The notes below the pieces were generated by a model. The model had not been told where the DNA came from. It saw only the letters and a program-made list of their open reading frames with translations, and searched no databases. Source: Kiritimatiellia bacterium (lineage in GTDB: Bacteria; Verrucomicrobiota; Kiritimatiellia; RFP12; DVOR01). Taken from it: a stretch of DNA of 6,842 nt. Below, piece by piece: positions 1 to 5,985 of the stretch (position 1 is its first letter; each line of letters opens with the position of its first letter). The stretch is taken from contig JAFTHG010000090.1 of assembly GCA_017457555.1 (NCBI GenBank), positions 1-6,842 on the forward strand, in the 5' to 3' direction. A program made the position numbers and the translations under genes.

Positions 1-10
1 AGTAGCCCCC

Positions 11-29
11 TACTCAAATCTATTGAGTA
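11..29. repeat. Perfect 7-bp inverted repeat upstream of hydC (possible operator)
   Basis: TACTCAA (11-17) and TTGAGTA (23-29) are perfect reverse complements separated by 5 nt. A 7-5-7 dyad of 19 bp suits a dimeric transcription factor, or a short RNA hairpin if the region is transcribed. It overlaps a second inverted repeat, AGTAG (1-5) with CTACT (10-14), and its right arm can also pair as ATTGAG (22-27) with CTCAAT (40-45). The three pairings exclude one another. It lies upstream of the only promoter candidate I see, so an operator role for the hyd operon is a guess. It could also belong to the 3' end of an unseen upstream gene. Confidence 0.4.
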
Positions 30-70
30 TAACGACAGGCTCAATTAGTCTTGACGAACACCCCTTTCTT

Positions 71-99
71 TTGTCACACTTTGCACTGACTATCCTAAT
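71..99 (+). promoter_or_regulatory. Weak sigma70-like promoter candidate for the hyd operon
   Basis: TTGTCA (71-76) resembles a -35 box. It is followed after 17 nt by CCTAAT (94-99), a poor -10 box; TATCCT at 91-96 is closer to consensus but leaves only 14 nt. Start of transcription would fall near 106, giving a leader of about 40 nt before hydC. Another -35-like TTGACG at 51-56 has no partner at the right distance. The true promoter may use another sigma factor. Confidence 0.25.
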
Positions 100-145
100 A
101 GAGAGGGGACGCCCTCATTTTTCATCAGATTAAGGAGAGACTCCG

Positions 146-628
146 ATGAGTCAAGAAACAAAAACACTCACGCCGGAATTGCGTGCGTTCATTGAAGAAT
201 GGAAGCCACGTCCGGGCAACTTAATTATGGTCTTGCACAAGATCCAGCAGACATACGGTTATATGCCGCGCGAGATTGTGTTGGAATTAGCAGACTTGCT
301 GGAAGTGCCACTGGCTAAAATCTATGGCGTGATTACGTTCTACAACTTCTTCAAGCTCAAACAGCCTGGCCGTAATCTGATTCAAGTTTGCTTGGGTACA
401 GCTTGCTACCTTAAGGGTGGCGATGACATTATGAAGGCTTTGGAACAGGAGCTCGGCGTAGGCGTAAACACGGTAACGCCTGATGGTGAATTCTCCACTG
501 AAGCGGTGCGTTGCTTGGGTTGCTGCGGTTTGGCGCCTGTTATTGTGATCAATGGCGAAGTCTTCGGCAAGGTGACCAAGGCGATGTTGCCGGGCATTTT
601 GGACAAGTTCCGCAATAAACAAGCATAA
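146..628 (+). CDS. hydC: HydC, NuoE-like [2Fe-2S] subunit of trimeric [FeFe] hydrogenase
   Basis: This is the small gamma subunit of a cytoplasmic HydABC hydrogenase, related to NuoE of complex I. It has 160 residues, the usual length for this subunit. The N-terminal half is helical (about 10-70) and includes the family signature around GYMPRE and YGVITFYNFF. The C-terminal half is a thioredoxin-like ferredoxin domain with the cluster ligands in the pattern C82-x4-C87 and C123-x3-C127. The start at 146 is fixed by AAGGAGA at 132-138. In the family, this subunit sits against the flavin subunit HydB and its [2Fe-2S] cluster exchanges electrons near the FMN. It is first in a hydC-hydB-hydA operon. 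The next SD (AAGGAG, 627-632) overlaps its TAA stop, which suggests translational coupling. NuoE of a respiratory complex or a formate dehydrogenase subunit is unlikely because hydA follows. Confidence 0.96.
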   Translation: MSQETKTLTPELRAFIEEWKPRPGNLIMVLHKIQQTYGYMPREIVLELADLLEVPLAKIYGVITFYNFFKLKQPGRNLIQVCLGTACYLKGGDDIMKALEQELGVGVNTVTPDGEFSTEAVRCLGCCGLAPVIVINGEVFGKVTKAMLPGILDKFRNKQA

Positions 629-638
629 GGAGTACGCC

Positions 639-2498
639 ATGTCCGAAAAACTTACACGTGAATCGTTGGATGCATTGCGTGCTCGTTTGACTGAAGCGAA
701 CCGCAAGGATGAAGTGGGTGGCAAGCAGTATTTGTTGGTCTGCGGTGGCACTGCTTGTGATTCAAATGGTGGTCTCGCGCTCTATGCAGCGCTCAAGAAG
801 GCTGCCGAGTATGCAGGTGCCAATGTCAGCATCGTGCGTACCGGTTGCATGGGTTTCTGTGAACGCGGTCCTATCGTCAAGGTATTGCCGTCTGATACCT
901 TTTATGTTGATGTAAAACCGGAAGATGCTGCCGCCATCATTAACGAGCATATCGTAGGCGGTCATGTGGTAACACGTCTGCTCTATGATAAATCCCAGGC
1001 AGAAGCCGGCCACGAAGGTCAGGACATTGACTTCTATGCCAAGCAACAGCGCATTGTATTGCGTCACTGTGGCGTAATTGATCCTGAAAAGATTGACGAT
1101 TACATTGCACACGATGGTTACTTAGGCCTCGAAAAGGCGCTCTTTGAATTGACGCCTGAGGGAATTATTCAGGAAATTCTGGACTCCGGTTTACGTGGTC
1201 GTGGCGGCGCAGGCTTCCCGACAGGCAAGAAGTGGCAGTTCTCTGCTGGCGTTCAGGCGGATCAGAAGTACATCGTCTGCAACGCTGACGAGGGCGACCC
1301 CGGTGCGTACATGGACCGCTCCACGTTGGAAGGCGACCCCCATGCAATTCTCGAAGCGATGATGATTGCCGGCCGTGCAACTGGTGCGACCAAGGGCTTC
1401 ATCTACATCCGCGCCGAATATCCGCTGGCAATTAAACGCCTCCAGATCGCAATCGATCAGGCACGTGAATACGGCTTGCTCGGCTGTGAAAACATTTTGG
1501 GCACAGACTTCACCTTTGACATTGAACTGCGCTTTGGCGCAGGCGCCTTCGTCTGCGGTGAAGAAACAGCATTGCTTGCATCCATTGAAGGCAAGCGTGG
1601 TCAGCCGACCCCGCGTCCCCCCTTCCCGGCCGTCAAGGGTCTTTGGGGTAAGCCGACGGTCATCAACAACGTTGAAACATTAGCCAACGTTGCCGTCATC
1701 ATTACAAAGGGTGCCAAGTGGTTCAGCTCGATTGGTCCAAAGACCAGCAAGGGCACCAAGGTCTTCGCCCTTACAGGTAAGGTGAAGAACTCCGGCCTGA
1801 TTGAAGTGCCGATGGGTATCACCCTGCGCGAAATCATCTTTGATATCGGTGGTGGCATTCCGAATGGCCGCACCTTCAAGGCTGCACAGACAGGAGGTCC
1901 GTCTGGTGGTATGATTCCGCCGGAATTCCTGGATATGCCGATTGACTATGAATCCTTGGCCTCCATTGGTTCGATTATGGGTTCTGGCGGCTTGATTGTG
2001 ATGGACGACACGGACTGCATCGTGGATGTTGCCAAGTTCTATTTGGAATTCACCGTGGATGAAAGCTGCGGCAAGTGTATGCCATGCCGCATTGGTGGCC
2101 GCGCACTGCTGAATACGCTCACGCGTATTTCCGAGGGTCGTGGTGAACCCGGTGACATTCAGAAGATGCGCGACATCTGCGATGCCATGAACCGCGCCTC
2201 CCTCTGTGGTCTCGGCCAGACGGCATCCAATCCCGTTCAGGCGATGTTGCGTTACTTCATGGACGAAGTCTTAACCCACATCAATGACCGCAAGTGCCCA
2301 TCCGGCAAGTGCAAGAAACTGATTCAGTATCGTATTAATCCCGATCGTTGCGTAGGTTGCACCATGTGTGCCCGTATCTGCCCGGCAAATGCTATCACCG
2401 GTAAGATTAAGGAAAAGCACGTCATCGATTCGCAGAAGTGCATCAAGTGTGGTCAGTGCTATAACGCTTGTAAGTTGCACGCAATTGAACTCGCCTGA
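639..2498 (+). CDS. hydB: HydB, NuoF-like flavin/NAD(H) subunit of trimeric [FeFe] hydrogenase
   Basis: This is the 619-residue flavoprotein subunit where NAD(H) is oxidised or reduced. Domains in order: a thioredoxin-like [2Fe-2S] domain (about 30-110; C35-x4-C40, C70-x3-C74); the NuoF-type core (about 140-530) with the glycine-rich FMN/NADH segment GLRGRGGAGFPTGKKW at 184-199, CNADEGDPGAYMDR at 214-227 and GAGAFVCGEETAL at 300-312; a [4Fe-4S] site C477-x2-C480-x2-C483 with C523; and a C-terminal ferredoxin domain for two [4Fe-4S] clusters (C571, C574, C577, C581; C601, C604, C607, C611). C553 and C558 sit in the hinge before that last domain and may bind metal. The length and the extra N- and C-terminal cluster domains separate it from plain NuoF and match HydB of bifurcating HydABC enzymes. 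It lies 10 nt after hydC and 11 nt before hydA. The start at 639 has AAGGAG at 627-632, 6 nt upstream. Confidence 0.96.
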   Translation: MSEKLTRESLDALRARLTEANRKDEVGGKQYLLVCGGTACDSNGGLALYAALKKAAEYAGANVSIVRTGCMGFCERGPIVKVLPSDTFYVDVKPEDAAAIINEHIVGGHVVTRLLYDKSQAEAGHEGQDIDFYAKQQRIVLRHCGVIDPEKIDDYIAHDGYLGLEKALFELTPEGIIQEILDSGLRGRGGAGFPTGKKWQFSAGVQADQKYIVCNADEGDPGAYMDRSTLEGDPHAILEAMMIAGRATGATKGFIYIRAEYPLAIKRLQIAIDQAREYGLLGCENILGTDFTFDIELRFGAGAFVCGEETALLASIEGKRGQPTPRPPFPAVKGLWGKPTVINNVETLANVAVIITKGAKWFSSIGPKTSKGTKVFALTGKVKNSGLIEVPMGITLREIIFDIGGGIPNGRTFKAAQTGGPSGGMIPPEFLDMPIDYESLASIGSIMGSGGLIVMDDTDCIVDVAKFYLEFTVDESCGKCMPCRIGGRALLNTLTRISEGRGEPGDIQKMRDICDAMNRASLCGLGQTASNPVQAMLRYFMDEVLTHINDRKCPSGKCKKLIQYRINPDRCVGCTMCARICPANAITGKIKEKHVIDSQKCIKCGQCYNACKLHAIELA

Positions 2499-2509
2499 GG
2501 AGAAGCACA

Positions 2510-4273
2510 ATGGAAGACGCTAAGAAAATGATTCATCTTGAAATCAACTGCATCGCTGTGGAAGTTCCCGAAGGCACCACGATTCTTGAAGCCGCTCGTA
2601 AGGTGGCAATCCGCATTCCGACACTCTGTCACCATCCCGACATCAAGGCATGGGCAGCTTGCGGTATCTGCGTTGTGCGTAATGGTAACTCCCCGAAATT
2701 GTTGCGCGCCTGCTGCACCGAAGTGGCAGAAGGCATGCACATTACCACGCACGATCCGGACATTGTGCAGATTCGTAAGACCGTGGTGGAATTGATCCTC
2801 AGCACGCACCCGAATGACTGCTTGCGTTGCCCGCGCTCGGGTAACTGCGAATTGCAGCGCGTCGCTGCGGACTTCGGCATCCGTGAAGTTCCCTTCCCTC
2901 GCCCGGCAATTGATCACATCCCGCGTGATACCAGCACGCCTTCAATTGTGTTGGAGCCGGATAAGTGCATCAAGTGCGGTCGTTGCGCCATCGTCTGTCA
3001 GGAAATGCAGAATGTGTGGGCACTGGAATTCATCGGTCGCGGTGAAAAGATGACGATCGCTCCTGCAGCAGATGTACCATTAAATGATTCGCCGTGTATC
3101 AAATGCGGTCAGTGCTCGGCTCACTGCCCTGTCGGCGCCATCTATGAAAAGGATGAAACCGCACAGGCATGGAATGCGCTGCGCGATCCGGAACGTTTCA
3201 CAGTGGTCCAGATTGCACCTGCCGTGCGCGTGGCACTCGGTGAAGCATTCGGCATGAAGCCCGGCGAATTAACCACCGGTAAGATTTACACCGCGTTGCG
3301 TCGTCTCGGCTTTGAAGCCGTCTTTGACACCAACTTCTCTGCAGACCTCACTATTATGGAAGAAGGTACGGAGTTCGTCCAGCGCTTTACGCAAGGTGGT
3401 GAATTGCCGTTGATTACCTCCTGCTGCCCCTCGTGGACAGACTGGATGGAAAAATATGCAACGGACTTCATCCCGAACTTCTCCACGGCAAAGAGCCCGC
3501 AGCAGATGCTCGGCGTCATGGCCAAAACCTACTTCGCAGAAAAGATGGGCATTAATCCCGCTTCGATGTATGTCGTTTCCATCATGCCCTGCACCGCAAA
3601 GAAGTACGAAATTACCCGCTCCGACGAAATGCACGCCTCCGGGTATCAGGATGTTGATGTGGTATTGACCACGCGCGAACTGGCTCGTATGATTAAGATC
3701 GCAGGCCTTGACTTTGCCACCCTTCCCGAAAGCGAAGCAGATTCTATCCTCGGTGAATACACTGGCGCAGGCACACTCTTCGGTGCGACCGGCGGTGTGA
3801 TGGAAGCAGCGTTACGTTCTGCCTACTACCTGATTACGAAGGAAGAATTGGCAGACGTGAACTTCACCCAAGTCCGTGGTTTGGAAGGCGTCAAGGAAGC
3901 CGTCATTGACATCAAGGGTACCAAGGTTTCAATCGCCGTGGCACACCAGATGGGCAATGTTGAGCAGGTCTTGGATGCCATTCGTGAAGATCGTGCCGCA
4001 GGCCGTCCGCCACGTTGGCAGTTCATTGAAGTGATGGCGTGCCGTGGTGGTTGCATCGGTGGCGGTGGTCAGCCGACGCTTGCGACGGATGAAATCCGCA
4101 AGATGCGCATGGAAGGTCTGTATAAGGATGACCGTGAGAAAGCCATTCGTTGCTCTCACCAGAATCCGCAGATTGCAAAGATCTATGCCGACTTCCTCGG
4201 TTCTCCCTGCAGTGAAAAGGCTCATCACCTCTTGCACACCCACTACTCGGCGAAGCCCGTCTACGCCAAGTAA
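2510..4273 (+). CDS. hydA: HydA, catalytic H-cluster subunit of trimeric (group A3-like) [FeFe] hydrogenase
   Basis: This 587-residue cytoplasmic subunit reduces protons or oxidises H2. Domains in order: a [2Fe-2S] ferredoxin domain (C40, C51, C54, C68); a His-ligated [4Fe-4S] site H100-x3-C104-x2-C107-x5-C113; a two-[4Fe-4S] ferredoxin domain (C153, C156, C159, C163; C196, C199, C202, C206); then the H-cluster domain. The H-cluster motifs are TSCCPSW at 303-309 (C305 the probable proton-relay Cys, C306 a ligand), MPCTAKKYE at 359-367 (ligand C361, conserved K364) and MACRGGCIGGGGQP at 509-522 (ligands C511 and C515). The small-subunit-like tail ends in the conserved LLHTHY. All catalytic residues are present. 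It lacks the extra C-terminal [2Fe-2S] domain of the Thermotoga HydA (about 645 residues), as in shorter relatives. The start at 2510 is chosen because GAGGAG (2497-2502) overlaps the hydB stop and sits 7 nt upstream; Met7 has no such site. A strong terminator ends the operon. Confidence 0.97.
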   Translation: MEDAKKMIHLEINCIAVEVPEGTTILEAARKVAIRIPTLCHHPDIKAWAACGICVVRNGNSPKLLRACCTEVAEGMHITTHDPDIVQIRKTVVELILSTHPNDCLRCPRSGNCELQRVAADFGIREVPFPRPAIDHIPRDTSTPSIVLEPDKCIKCGRCAIVCQEMQNVWALEFIGRGEKMTIAPAADVPLNDSPCIKCGQCSAHCPVGAIYEKDETAQAWNALRDPERFTVVQIAPAVRVALGEAFGMKPGELTTGKIYTALRRLGFEAVFDTNFSADLTIMEEGTEFVQRFTQGGELPLITSCCPSWTDWMEKYATDFIPNFSTAKSPQQMLGVMAKTYFAEKMGINPASMYVVSIMPCTAKKYEITRSDEMHASGYQDVDVVLTTRELARMIKIAGLDFATLPESEADSILGEYTGAGTLFGATGGVMEAALRSAYYLITKEELADVNFTQVRGLEGVKEAVIDIKGTKVSIAVAHQMGNVEQVLDAIREDRAAGRPPRWQFIEVMACRGGCIGGGGQPTLATDEIRKMRMEGLYKDDREKAIRCSHQNPQIAKIYADFLGSPCSEKAHHLLHTHYSAKPVYAK

Positions 4274-4296
4274 GTCTTTGGTAGAGCAAACAACAT

Positions 4297-4333
4297 ATCA
4301 GCGTGTCACTTTGTGGCACGCTGATTGTTTTAT
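4297..4333 (+). terminator. Intrinsic terminator of the hydCBA operon
   Basis: ATCAGCGTG (4297-4305) pairs perfectly with CACGCTGAT (4317-4325). The stem continues inward through a G-U pair (4306/4316) and CAC/GTG (4307-4309/4313-4315) to a TTT loop. That gives 13 bp in all, followed by TGTTTTAT. The hairpin begins 23 nt after the hydA stop codon. Confidence 0.9.
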
Positions 4334-4591
4334 CGTAAGACCGTTTGTTCCATAGGAAATCATACGGGAAGAGGTCCCAAGATGACTCATAAGAACGAGA
4401 TTTGCATAGAGATAAACATGGGAAGAACGTTTAACAGAAGACGCCGAACACCTAATACGACGCCGATTCGTATAAAACAGCTGTAGAAAAATCTTTTAAG
4501 AGAAGTCGCTGAACAACTGACAAAACATGGATACAAGCAAGAAACATCCACAAGAGGTGCCACCGCTACACTAAAACAAGGGACATATAAC
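4334..4591. other. Intergenic spacer between the hyd terminator and the shared terminator
   Basis: This is the largest stretch without a confident gene. It is richer in A and in AAA/ACA-type triplets than the flanking genes. I find no tRNA-like clover leaf, no tmRNA 3' end and no strong hairpin inside it. It holds only the small + strand ORF and its open continuation after TAG. A - strand frame across 4387-4626 is also open, but it would start inside the terminator stem and encode an unusual all-hydrophobic, Cys-rich product with no SD. I treat it as a shadow. Confidence 0.6.
4382..4486 (+). CDS. Possible 34-residue basic small ORF, unrecognised
   Basis: I do not recognise this. An ATG at 4382 follows a purine-rich SD-like GGAAGAGG (4367-4374) by 7 nt and opens 34 codons ending in TAG (4484-4486). 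The product would be very basic, with four arginines in a row (FNRRRRTP, about residues 16-23) and no membrane segment. A second in-frame ATG at 4418 would give 22 residues. After the TAG the same frame stays open through the intergenic terminator and into the pdxB 3' end. The codons at 4487-4591 read like ordinary protein (for example LLREVAEQLTKHGY), so this may be the head of a gene broken by an amber codon. No clear promoter is visible between the hyd terminator and the ATG. It may equally be chance in an AT-rich spacer. Confidence 0.22.
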   Translation: MTHKNEICIEINMGRTFNRRRRTPNTTPIRIKQL

Positions 4592-4621
4592 AATAAAATC
4601 GGGAGTTTTCCCGCTTTTATT
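4592..4621. terminator. Bidirectional intrinsic terminator, mainly for pdxB
   Basis: AATAAAA (4592-4598) and CGGGA (4600-4604) pair with TCCCG (4609-4613) and TTTTATT (4615-4621), with one T/C mismatch (4599/4614) and a 4-nt loop. Read on the - strand it lies about 21 nt past the pdxB stop and ends in TTTTATTGTTAT. Read on the + strand it ends in TTTTATTTG. The A/T-flanked GC core therefore works in both directions, as is common between convergent transcription units. Confidence 0.85.
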
Positions 4622-4642
4622 TGCAATCTGTTGTGTTGTCAC

Positions 4643-5791
4643 TTAAACGACTTTAAATCCTACAGCTTTAATCTTAGCTAGCAATTCTGGTGTGCCATGT
4701 GCTACATTGATCTGCGTTGCACAATACTGGCGTCGATACGGATAGGTGCGACGCTGTGTTGCGAAGCGACGAATGCGTTGAGCTTGCGGCAAGTGAACGA
4801 TATCCTGGAAGTTGAGGTGATCCGCCACAATCATTGACAACTTCTGCGTGAGGAACCAGAGGATTTCTTCATCCGTCTTACCATGAGCATTAATCTCCAC
4901 TTTCGGATGAATCGGTGGCGGTAAGATGGGTTCAATTGACGGCGACCGCCCCAAATAGGTGCACAATGCATGATAGACAGCGATTGTGCCATTCACCTTA
5001 CCCTCATATGAGTGACCAGCCAAGTGCGGCGTTGCCAAGAATGCCAAGTCGGCTAATTCCGTGGAGAAGTTTGGCTCATCTTCCCAGACGTCAATGATTG
5101 CATCTCCCAAACTGCCTTCACGCAATGCCACACAGAGTGCCTCTGTATCGCAAACAGCACCACGCGCCATATTGATCAGCACGGCACCATATTTTGCCTG
5201 CGCCAGTGTTTCAGCATTCAACATGTGCCATGTGGCATAGTCGCCTTCACGTGTTAATGGCACGAACGGAATAATGTAATCTGCCTCGGCCAACACATCC
5301 TTCAACGGCAAGAAACTTTGCGCTTCCAAGTCATAGGCATTCCGTTGACGCGGCGGATCGCAACACAACACCCGCATCCCCATTCCTTCACACCGAGTAC
5401 GCACCATTGACCCAATCCATCCTACGCCAATAAGGGCAACCGTTGCTCCGGCGAGTGTACGATGACGTGTATGCGCATATTCCAACAGTGCTGCAAGGCA
5501 GTAATCTGCCACGCTTTCACCATTGGCACGCGGTGCATTTACCCAGCGAATCCCCTTACGATTCAGATAGGCGACATCCACGTGGTCCGTACCTGTGACC
5601 GCTGTCCCAACAAAACGGACGGAGGAGCCCTCTAACAACTCAGCCGTAATACGCGTATCGCGCACCATCAAAACATCCGCATCTTTCACCTGTTCTGCCG
5701 TGAGATGTGCCCCATCTACGAGCGTCACCGTGCCTAAGGTGCCAAAAAGTGTCCGCCCAAGCGGCATATTCGTGTCACAAACAATCTTCAT
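4643..5791 (-). CDS. pdxB: Erythronate-4-phosphate dehydrogenase PdxB
   Basis: PdxB oxidises 4-phospho-D-erythronate to 2-oxo-3-hydroxy-4-phosphobutanoate in the deoxyxylulose-5-phosphate-dependent route to pyridoxal phosphate. The 382-residue product matches the family length (378 in E. coli). It has a D-2-hydroxyacid dehydrogenase fold: the substrate-side segment VGTAVTGTDHVD at 61-72; the NAD-binding G122-x-G124-x2-G127 with acidic D145 in the CCDPPR strand typical of PdxB; and the catalytic triad R210 (NMARGAV), E239 (WEDEP) and H256 (TPHLAGHSYEGK). The C-terminal dimerisation domain (about 290-382) is present, with RRFATQRRTYPYRRQY aligning to the conserved Arg/Tyr-rich stretch. That domain and the CDPPR motif separate it from PdxB-like glycerate or phosphoglycerate dehydrogenases. 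The start is supported by TGAGGA (5798-5803), 6 nt upstream. It is transcribed alone, convergent to the hyd operon. Confidence 0.95.
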   Translation of the reverse strand: MKIVCDTNMPLGRTLFGTLGTVTLVDGAHLTAEQVKDADVLMVRDTRITAELLEGSSVRFVGTAVTGTDHVDVAYLNRKGIRWVNAPRANGESVADYCLAALLEYAHTRHRTLAGATVALIGVGWIGSMVRTRCEGMGMRVLCCDPPRQRNAYDLEAQSFLPLKDVLAEADYIIPFVPLTREGDYATWHMLNAETLAQAKYGAVLINMARGAVCDTEALCVALREGSLGDAIIDVWEDEPNFSTELADLAFLATPHLAGHSYEGKVNGTIAVYHALCTYLGRSPSIEPILPPPIHPKVEINAHGKTDEEILWFLTQKLSMIVADHLNFQDIVHLPQAQRIRRFATQRRTYPYRRQYCATQINVAHGTPELLAKIKAVGFKVV

Positions 5792-5828
5792 TGCATATCC
5801 TCAAATGGACTTCCCAACGTTCATTGAT

Positions 5829-5857
5829 ATTCTACCCTATCCTTACTCCCTACGCAA
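5829..5857 (-). promoter_or_regulatory. Sigma70-like promoter candidate for pdxB
   Basis: On the - strand TTGCGT (5857-5852) is followed after exactly 17 nt by TAGAAT (5834-5829), one base from the TATAAT consensus. Transcription would begin near 5822, giving a leader of about 30 nt that carries the pdxB SD. The -35 half is weak (TTG only). The spacer is a run of G-rich purines. Confidence 0.5.
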
Positions 5858-5859
5858 GA

Positions 5860-5893
5860 ATAAAAAATGAAAAGGTGCCTGATAGGCAGTTTT
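5860..5893 (-). terminator. Probable terminator downstream of the beta-helix gene
   Basis: On the - strand TGCCT-ATC-AGGCA (5888-5876) forms a short perfect hairpin. It is flanked by AAAA and TTTT, which can extend it past a small internal loop, and is followed by a T-rich run containing TTTTTT (to about 5860). It lies about 95 nt past the beta-helix stop and just upstream of the pdxB -35 box, where it would insulate pdxB. The 5-bp core makes this moderate at best. Confidence 0.4.
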
Positions 5894-5967
5894 ATCTACC
5901 TCAAATTAAGGTAATAGGCCCTACATCGTTAGTAAGAAAGCAACTACGATAAGGTTTTCTCTACCTC
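5889..5967. repeat. Pair of near-identical 14-mers, 65 bp apart
   Basis: GTTTTATCTACCTC (5889-5902) and GTTTTCTCTACCTC (5954-5967) match at 13 of 14 positions in direct orientation; both are preceded by GATA-G purines. On the - strand they read GAGGTAGAnAAAAC. The first copy abuts the probable terminator hairpin, and its TACCT can also pair with AGGTA at 5909-5913. Both lie between the beta-helix stop and the pdxB promoter. The function is unknown. Confidence 0.45.
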
Positions 5968-5985
5968 TCATTGCAAACAGGGGCC

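Noticed and set aside
51..99. Rex or FNR operator for the hydrogenase operon
   Set aside because: No TTGTGA-n6-TCACAA or TTGAT-n4-ATCAA pattern is present; TTGTCACAC at 71-79 matches only half of one arm.
287..751. 154-codon - strand ORF across the hydC/hydB junction
   Set aside because: It lies antisense to two genes with complete family motifs and has no recognisable domain.
2437..3118. Repeated AAGTGCATCAAGTG-like DNA in hydB and hydA
   Set aside because: These encode the shared C-I-K-C-G-[QR]-C ferredoxin motif, so the likeness follows from protein function and not from a DNA repeat element.
4418..4486. Arg-rich ORF as an attenuation leader peptide
   Set aside because: Four successive Arg codons and a downstream terminator hint at it, but the next gene downstream is convergent, so there is nothing on this strand to attenuate.
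4387..4626. 79-codon - strand ORF in the spacer
   Set aside because: Its start lies within the terminator stem, it has no SD, and its product is an unusually Cys/Leu/Val-rich hydrophobic sequence without family features.
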